The position numbers and the translations under genes were made by a program. 10,616 nucleotides of DNA. Source: Rhodospirillales bacterium RIFCSPLOWO2_12_FULL_67_15. Its GTDB lineage: Bacteria > Pseudomonadota > Alphaproteobacteria > Rhodospirillales > 2-12-FULL-67-15. Positions within the stretch are counted from its first letter, which is position 1, and each line of letters begins with the position of its first letter. Below the pieces are notes generated by a model that searched no databases, was not told the DNA's origin, and was given only the letters and a program-made list of their open reading frames with translations. Positions 7,818 through 10,616 of the stretch are shown here, piece by piece. The stretch covers positions 1,982-12,597 of the forward strand of contig MIAC01000002.1 of assembly GCA_001830475.1 (NCBI GenBank), given 5' to 3'.

Positions 7818-8448
7818 GCGAACCAACCGCCCTTACGCGTCCCGGCTGGAAGCCTTCCTCGCCTCGGTGAGCGGAGACAAGGCGGCGCACGCGCGGTTTC
7901 TCAATACGCTGTCGATGATGGAGCATATGGGCTCGCGCCGCATCGTGATGACGCAGAGCACGCCCGCGCTGGGCCAGGAAACGCTCAAGCATATGGCCGA
8001 AGAAGCGCGCCATGCTTTTTTCTTCAAGCGCCAGGCCGACCGCTTCGCGAGCACGTCGCTGGAATACGACGATGCCGACATGATCGCGCCCGCGTTCGCG
8101 CGCATGTACTTCAAGCGCCTGGAAAGCTTCGTCGTCGCCGACGTCAAGGACGAGGCCGAGCCTCGGCGCATGGCGTACCTCTATATGTCGATGATTATCG
8201 AATTTCGTGCCGTGTGGGCCTTTTCCATTTACCAGTCGGTGCTGGACGCCCGGGGGGTACCGCTGTCGCTGAAAGGCCTGCTGGCGGAAGAACAAGGCCA
8301 CCTGGCGGAAATGAAGGCCAACCTGGAAGCCCTGGGCGCGGCTGGGTCCGAACGCGTCACGCGGTTCCTGGAAAAGGAACAGGCGCTGTTCGTGCGGCTT
8401 CTGGAGCGGCTCGAATCGTTCACGGACAAAAACGCGGCGGCGGCTTAA
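7780..8448 (+). CDS. Ferritin-like diiron protein, fifth gene of the biotin operon
   Basis: This 222-residue soluble, largely helical protein has no signal peptide or membrane segment. It carries a complete ferritin-like diiron ligand set: E48 (MMEHMGSRR), E75 and H78 (AEEARHAFFFKR), E141 (IIEFRAVW), and E171 and H174 (EEQGHLAEM). This is the Glu, ExxH, Glu, ExxH pattern of four-helix-bundle oxidases and oxygenases, with 27 residues between the ligands of helices A and B and 30 between C and D. That layout and the size resemble cyanobacterial aldehyde-deformylating oxygenase, and more broadly rubrerythrin and MiaE; I cannot assign it to a named family. E115 is a less likely helix C ligand. 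The gene overlaps bioA by 38 bases and has the CTG-rich leucine usage of the bio genes (hand count 16 CTG, 5 CTC of 22), so it belongs to the operon. In Agrobacterium-type operons this place is taken by bioZ, which supplies pimelate. I infer either an oxygen-dependent step towards pimeloyl-ACP, or protection or iron supply for BioB. Function unproven. Confidence 0.8.
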   Translation: MSFPAHPTYSDFERTNRPYASRLEAFLASVSGDKAAHARFLNTLSMMEHMGSRRIVMTQSTPALGQETLKHMAEEARHAFFFKRQADRFASTSLEYDDADMIAPAFARMYFKRLESFVVADVKDEAEPRRMAYLYMSMIIEFRAVWAFSIYQSVLDARGVPLSLKGLLAEEQGHLAEMKANLEALGAAGSERVTRFLEKEQALFVRLLERLESFTDKNAAAA

Positions 8449-8502
8449 GCCGCACCACGAGCGAATGGCCGCTTATGGCTAAACTCGGACTTGTGCTCAC
8501 CG

Positions 8503-8531
8503 CCCTTCGCATTGCGGCAACAGGCGAAGGG
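8503..8531. repeat. Perfect 8-bp stem-loop after the biotin operon
   Basis: CCCTTCGC (8503-8510) pairs perfectly with GCGAAGGG (8524-8531) around a 13-base loop that itself contains TTGC/GCAA. No T-run follows on either strand. It lies 55 bases after the last bio gene, before the terminator. It may be an RNA-stability element of the operon 3' end; nothing else is recognisable in 8449-8565. Confidence 0.45.
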
Positions 8532-8565
8532 AGTATGCCGCACATTTCCGATTCCTGGCACTCGG

Positions 8566-8594
8566 AAGGCCGGTTCGGAAGAACAGGCCTTTTT
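8566..8594 (+). terminator. Factor-independent terminator of the biotin operon
   Basis: AAGGCC (8566-8571) pairs with GGCCTT (8586-8591). Inside it GTTC (8573-8576) pairs with GAAC (8581-8584) around a GGAA loop (GNRA class), with a single G/A mismatch between the two stem parts. The 3' arm runs into CTTTTTC. It sits at the convergent junction and just touches the stop codon of the minus-strand phytase-like gene, so it may serve both strands, though the T-run is good only on the plus strand. Confidence 0.75.
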
Positions 8595-9559
8595 CATTCC
8601 GTCAGCTCGAACATCAGCAACAGCGTCCGTTGCAGCGGATTGAAGTTGTCGTCGGAAATCATGTAGATCAGCGTCCGTCCGAGACTCGAGTCGCGGCGCG
8701 CGGAAATCCCTTCCATGTTGTCGAGTACGAGCGGCGGGCGGAGCTCGGCGATCATCTCGCCCGCGAGTTCCGCCCCCGGCGCGATCGCGCCTGCCGCAAT
8801 CCGGCGCACGCGGGCGGCGACGCCGATCCGCATCGTGTAGCGCCGTTCCAGCGCCAGCACGTCGCCCTCGGGCAGGGTCGCGAGGTCGGTCACCACGAAC
8901 CCGTCGCTCAAGACGTAGGTCAGCGGCGACCAGCCCTCGGCGTCGCTGATCCACCCCACCGCCCGGCCACCCCGGGTCAATTCCTCGGCGACGGCGAAAA
9001 GCCGCCCGTCCTTGAGAAACGTCAGGCCCTCGATGCCGCCGTTGGCGGGCGCGCTCGCGAGTTCCTCAGGGTGCGGCAGCCGCTCGGGAACGAGGATTCC
9101 GGGCAGGTAGCGGAGCAGGCGATGGTCGCGCTCGAAGGCGACGATGATCTCGCCCGAGGGGCCGACCGCGAGCGCTTCGGCGTCGCGCTCGGCGGGCGAG
9201 CGGAGCGAGCGGCCTTGTTCGTCGGAAAGCGAGCCGAGATCGGCCTCGGCGAGCCCCGCGAGCCGGCCTTCGGGGGTATAAAGAATTTTCGCCTCCAGCC
9301 TCAGCCCGTGGTCGGAAACGGCGATCAGGCGCGCGCCGTCGGCGGCGACGGCGAGGCCGGAGAAGCCGCCGAAGCGCGGATCGGGCGATTTCAGAACCGC
9401 GCCGCCGAGATAGCGAAGTCGGCCGACCGTGGTCGCGTCCGGGTCCTTCTCGTTCAGGGGCACCGGCTCGGCGCTCACCTCGACCGGCGCCGGCCACGCG
9501 GGGGCGGCGGCGAGGAGGGCGAGGGCGACGGCCAGAGGGCGGAAGAGGGGGAAGGTCAT
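8594..9559 (-). CDS. Secreted esterase-like protein of the phytase family
   Basis: From ATG 9559 the protein has 321 residues. It starts with a clear Sec signal peptide (basic-poor n-region, LAVALALLAAAPA core, likely cleavage after AWPA near residue 25), so it should be exported to the periplasm. The mature part fits the beta-propeller 'esterase-like activity of phytase' family (PF13449 type), with the following features in order: RFGGFSGLAV, LIAVSDHG, DAEALAV, NGGIEGLTFL, LDNMEGISAR and the C-terminal IYMISDDNFNPLQRTLL. Family members are usually annotated by similarity only, and the natural substrate here is unknown; no metal or catalytic site can be assigned by eye. An upstream GTG at 9589 in the same frame would add 10 residues before the signal peptide and is less likely. 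Convergent with the biotin operon. Confidence 0.85.
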   Translation of the reverse strand: MTFPLFRPLAVALALLAAAPAWPAPVEVSAEPVPLNEKDPDATTVGRLRYLGGAVLKSPDPRFGGFSGLAVAADGARLIAVSDHGLRLEAKILYTPEGRLAGLAEADLGSLSDEQGRSLRSPAERDAEALAVGPSGEIIVAFERDHRLLRYLPGILVPERLPHPEELASAPANGGIEGLTFLKDGRLFAVAEELTRGGRAVGWISDAEGWSPLTYVLSDGFVVTDLATLPEGDVLALERRYTMRIGVAARVRRIAAGAIAPGAELAGEMIAELRPPLVLDNMEGISARRDSSLGRTLIYMISDDNFNPLQRTLLLMFELTE

Positions 9560-9679
9560 GGAGCGGAGATTATCCCCGGAGTGCCCCACCGAGGCTAGCG
9601 GGCACGGTCGGGGAGAAGCGCGGGCCGCAGGCCGTCCGATCCCGTTCGCCTACGTTCCGCCCATCGCCGCAGGGGGAAT

Positions 9680-9721
9680 TTGATCCTTATCAAGGATGGA
9701 CTCGGCCGAAGCGCGTAGATT
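9680..9721 (+). promoter_or_regulatory. Fnr/FixK-type operator and class II promoter for the phosphate transporter
   Basis: TTGATCCTTATCAA (9680-9693) is a perfect match to the Fnr/FixK/Anr consensus TTGAT-N4-ATCAA. TAGATT (9716-9721) matches TATAAT in four of six positions and starts 22 bases after the box. That is exactly the geometry of a class II Fnr promoter: with transcription starting at about 9728, the box is centred at -41.5 and the -10 spans -12 to -7. There is no separate -35 hexamer, as expected for such promoters. The box is about 90 bases before the ATG of the downstream gene. On the minus strand the matching position has no -10-like sequence, so it is unlikely to drive the phytase-like gene. 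The rest of 9560-9783 shows nothing else I can name. Confidence 0.65.
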
Positions 9722-9783
9722 TCGAACCAGCCGAAACCGGGAGTCCGGGTCGAGTCGTGACCGGGATCGAGGCATGGTGAGCC

Positions 9784-10616
9784 ATGGAAACGATCATGAT
9801 CCTGACGGTCGCGACCGTCCTGATCGTCCTCCTGTTCGATTTCACCAACGGTTTTCACGACGCCGCGAACATCATCGCGACGGTCATCGCTTCGCGCGCG
9901 ATGACGCCGGTGCAGGCCGTCGTCGTCGTCGCCGTCTTCGAATTTCTCGGCCCGCTGCTGGGCGGCACGGCGGTGGCTAACACGATCGGCAAGTTCGTCG
10001 ATCTCGGCGGGACCCCCCCGATCCTGGCCTTGAGCGTCCTTCTCTGCGGCTTGCTCGGAGCCGTCGCCTGGAATCTGCTGACGTGGTGGAAGGGAATCCC
10101 TTCGTCGTCCTCCCATGCCCTGGTCGGCGGCCTGATCGGGGCGGTCATGGTCGCGGTCGGCGGGCAACATGTCGTTTGGGGGTTCGCGGAGCTGTTCCGG
10201 GACGGAACCTTGACCGGCGTCACCAAGGTCCTATTGGCGCTGGTGATTTCTCCTCTCGCCGGTTTTTGGTGCGGCTTCTTGATCCTCAGGGCCGCCCACT
10301 GGCTGATGCGCGCGGCGCGCCCTTCGGCCAACGTCGGGTTGCGGCGCGCGCAATTCCTGACCTCCGCCGGCCTCGCCTTTTCCCACGGCGCCAACGACGC
10401 GCAAAAAAGCATGGGCATCCTGACGCTGGTCCTCCTGCTCGGCGGGTTCATCCCCGAGTTCCAGGTGCCGTTCTGGGTCATGCTGGCGTGTTCGAGTTTT
10501 TTGACGTTGGGCATCGTTTCGGGCGGGTGGAGCATCGTCAGGACTCTCGCCTTCGCCATCTATCGGGTGCGGCCGCTCCACGCGCTCGGCTCGCAATTGA
10601 CCTCGGCGGGCATCAT
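9784..10616 (+). CDS. pit: PiT-family inorganic phosphate transporter (C-terminus beyond the window)
   Basis: An open frame runs from ATG 9784 to the window end, giving 277 residues of a very hydrophobic protein. PiT transporters are low-affinity symporters moving metal-phosphate or phosphate with H+ or Na+ across the inner membrane. The two inverted halves of the family are recognisable: DFTNGFHDAANIIATVIASR (19-38) in the N-terminal half and SHGANDAQKSMGI (200-212) in the C-terminal half. The SSSSHALVGGLIGA turn (107-120) is also typical. The family's short bacterial form is about 330 residues, so roughly the last 50 are missing. A GAGG at 9769-9772 is the nearest ribosome binding site, 11 bases upstream, somewhat far. 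No DUF47 (PhoU-like) partner gene is upstream, unlike many bacterial pit loci. A likely anaerobic control site precedes it. Confidence 0.92.
   Translation, partial: METIMILTVATVLIVLLFDFTNGFHDAANIIATVIASRAMTPVQAVVVVAVFEFLGPLLGGTAVANTIGKFVDLGGTPPILALSVLLCGLLGAVAWNLLTWWKGIPSSSSHALVGGLIGAVMVAVGGQHVVWGFAELFRDGTLTGVTKVLLALVISPLAGFWCGFLILRAAHWLMRAARPSANVGLRRAQFLTSAGLAFSHGANDAQKSMGILTLVLLLGGFIPEFQVPFWVMLACSSFLTLGIVSGGWSIVRTLAFAIYRVRPLHALGSQLTSAGI

Noticed and set aside
6258..7826. Long 522-residue open frame on the minus strand opposite bioD and bioA
   Set aside because: It is antisense to two unmistakable genes. Its composition is rich in Arg, Gly, His and Gln, typical of a GC-rich shadow frame, and it has no recognisable domain.
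8630..9598. 322-residue plus-strand open frame opposite the phytase-like gene
   Set aside because: It is a shadow of the phytase-like gene, which has a signal peptide and family motifs. The plus-strand product is low-complexity and unlike any family I know.
1..10616. CRISPR arrays, tRNA or rRNA genes, insertion sequences, integrases or attachment sites
   Set aside because: No regularly spaced repeats, cloverleaf-like segments, transposase motifs or terminal repeats were found on reading both strands.

Overview
This GC-rich window reads like a chromosomal segment of an alphaproteobacterium, probably of the Rhodospirillales or a near relative. The support is the short homodimeric, eukaryote-like NADP isocitrate dehydrogenase, the alphaproteobacterial style of ribosomal protein L28, the order bioB-bioF-bioD-bioA, and a perfect Fnr/FixK-type operator. 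The taxonomic call is an inference from family resemblance; no marker such as 16S rRNA is present.

Left part (1-3560): a minus-strand gene encodes a membrane-anchored protein with two repeated Ig-like domains and a C-terminal LysM domain. It diverges from a plus-strand LOG-family (TIGR00730) phosphoribohydrolase gene, and the space between them holds an unusual 16/17-bp inverted repeat. After a strong hairpin come icd (NADP isocitrate dehydrogenase) and then rpmB (ribosomal protein L28), which has its own good sigma-70-type promoter.

Centre (3817-8448): a tight biotin operon, bioB-bioF-bioD-bioA, with every junction overlapping. A fifth gene starts inside the end of bioA. It encodes a 222-residue cytosolic ferritin-like protein with a complete carboxylate-bridged diiron signature (E48, E75xxH78, E141, E171xxH174). 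In Agrobacterium and Brucella the gene at this place is bioZ, which makes the pimelate precursor. No bioC, bioH, bioG, bioZ, bioI or bioW is visible here, so the diiron protein is the best candidate in the window for something new: an alternative way to make the pimeloyl moiety, or a protein that protects or repairs the iron-sulfur enzyme BioB. The operon ends in a hairpin with a T-run at 8566-8594.

Right part (8594-10616): a convergent minus-strand gene encodes a secreted esterase-like protein of the phytase family (PF13449 type). Next is a plus-strand PiT-family phosphate transporter that runs off the window. Upstream of it lies TTGATCCTTATCAA at exactly the spacing expected for a class II Fnr-activated promoter.

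Functionally, bioB, bioF, bioD and bioA together convert pimeloyl-ACP (or pimeloyl-CoA) to biotin: BioF makes KAPA, BioA makes DAPA, BioD makes dethiobiotin and BioB inserts sulfur. The other genes look like independent housekeeping units. The leucine codons of the bio block (CTG-rich) differ from those of the LOG gene (CTC-rich), which hints that the biotin cassette was inserted between rpmB and the phytase-like gene.
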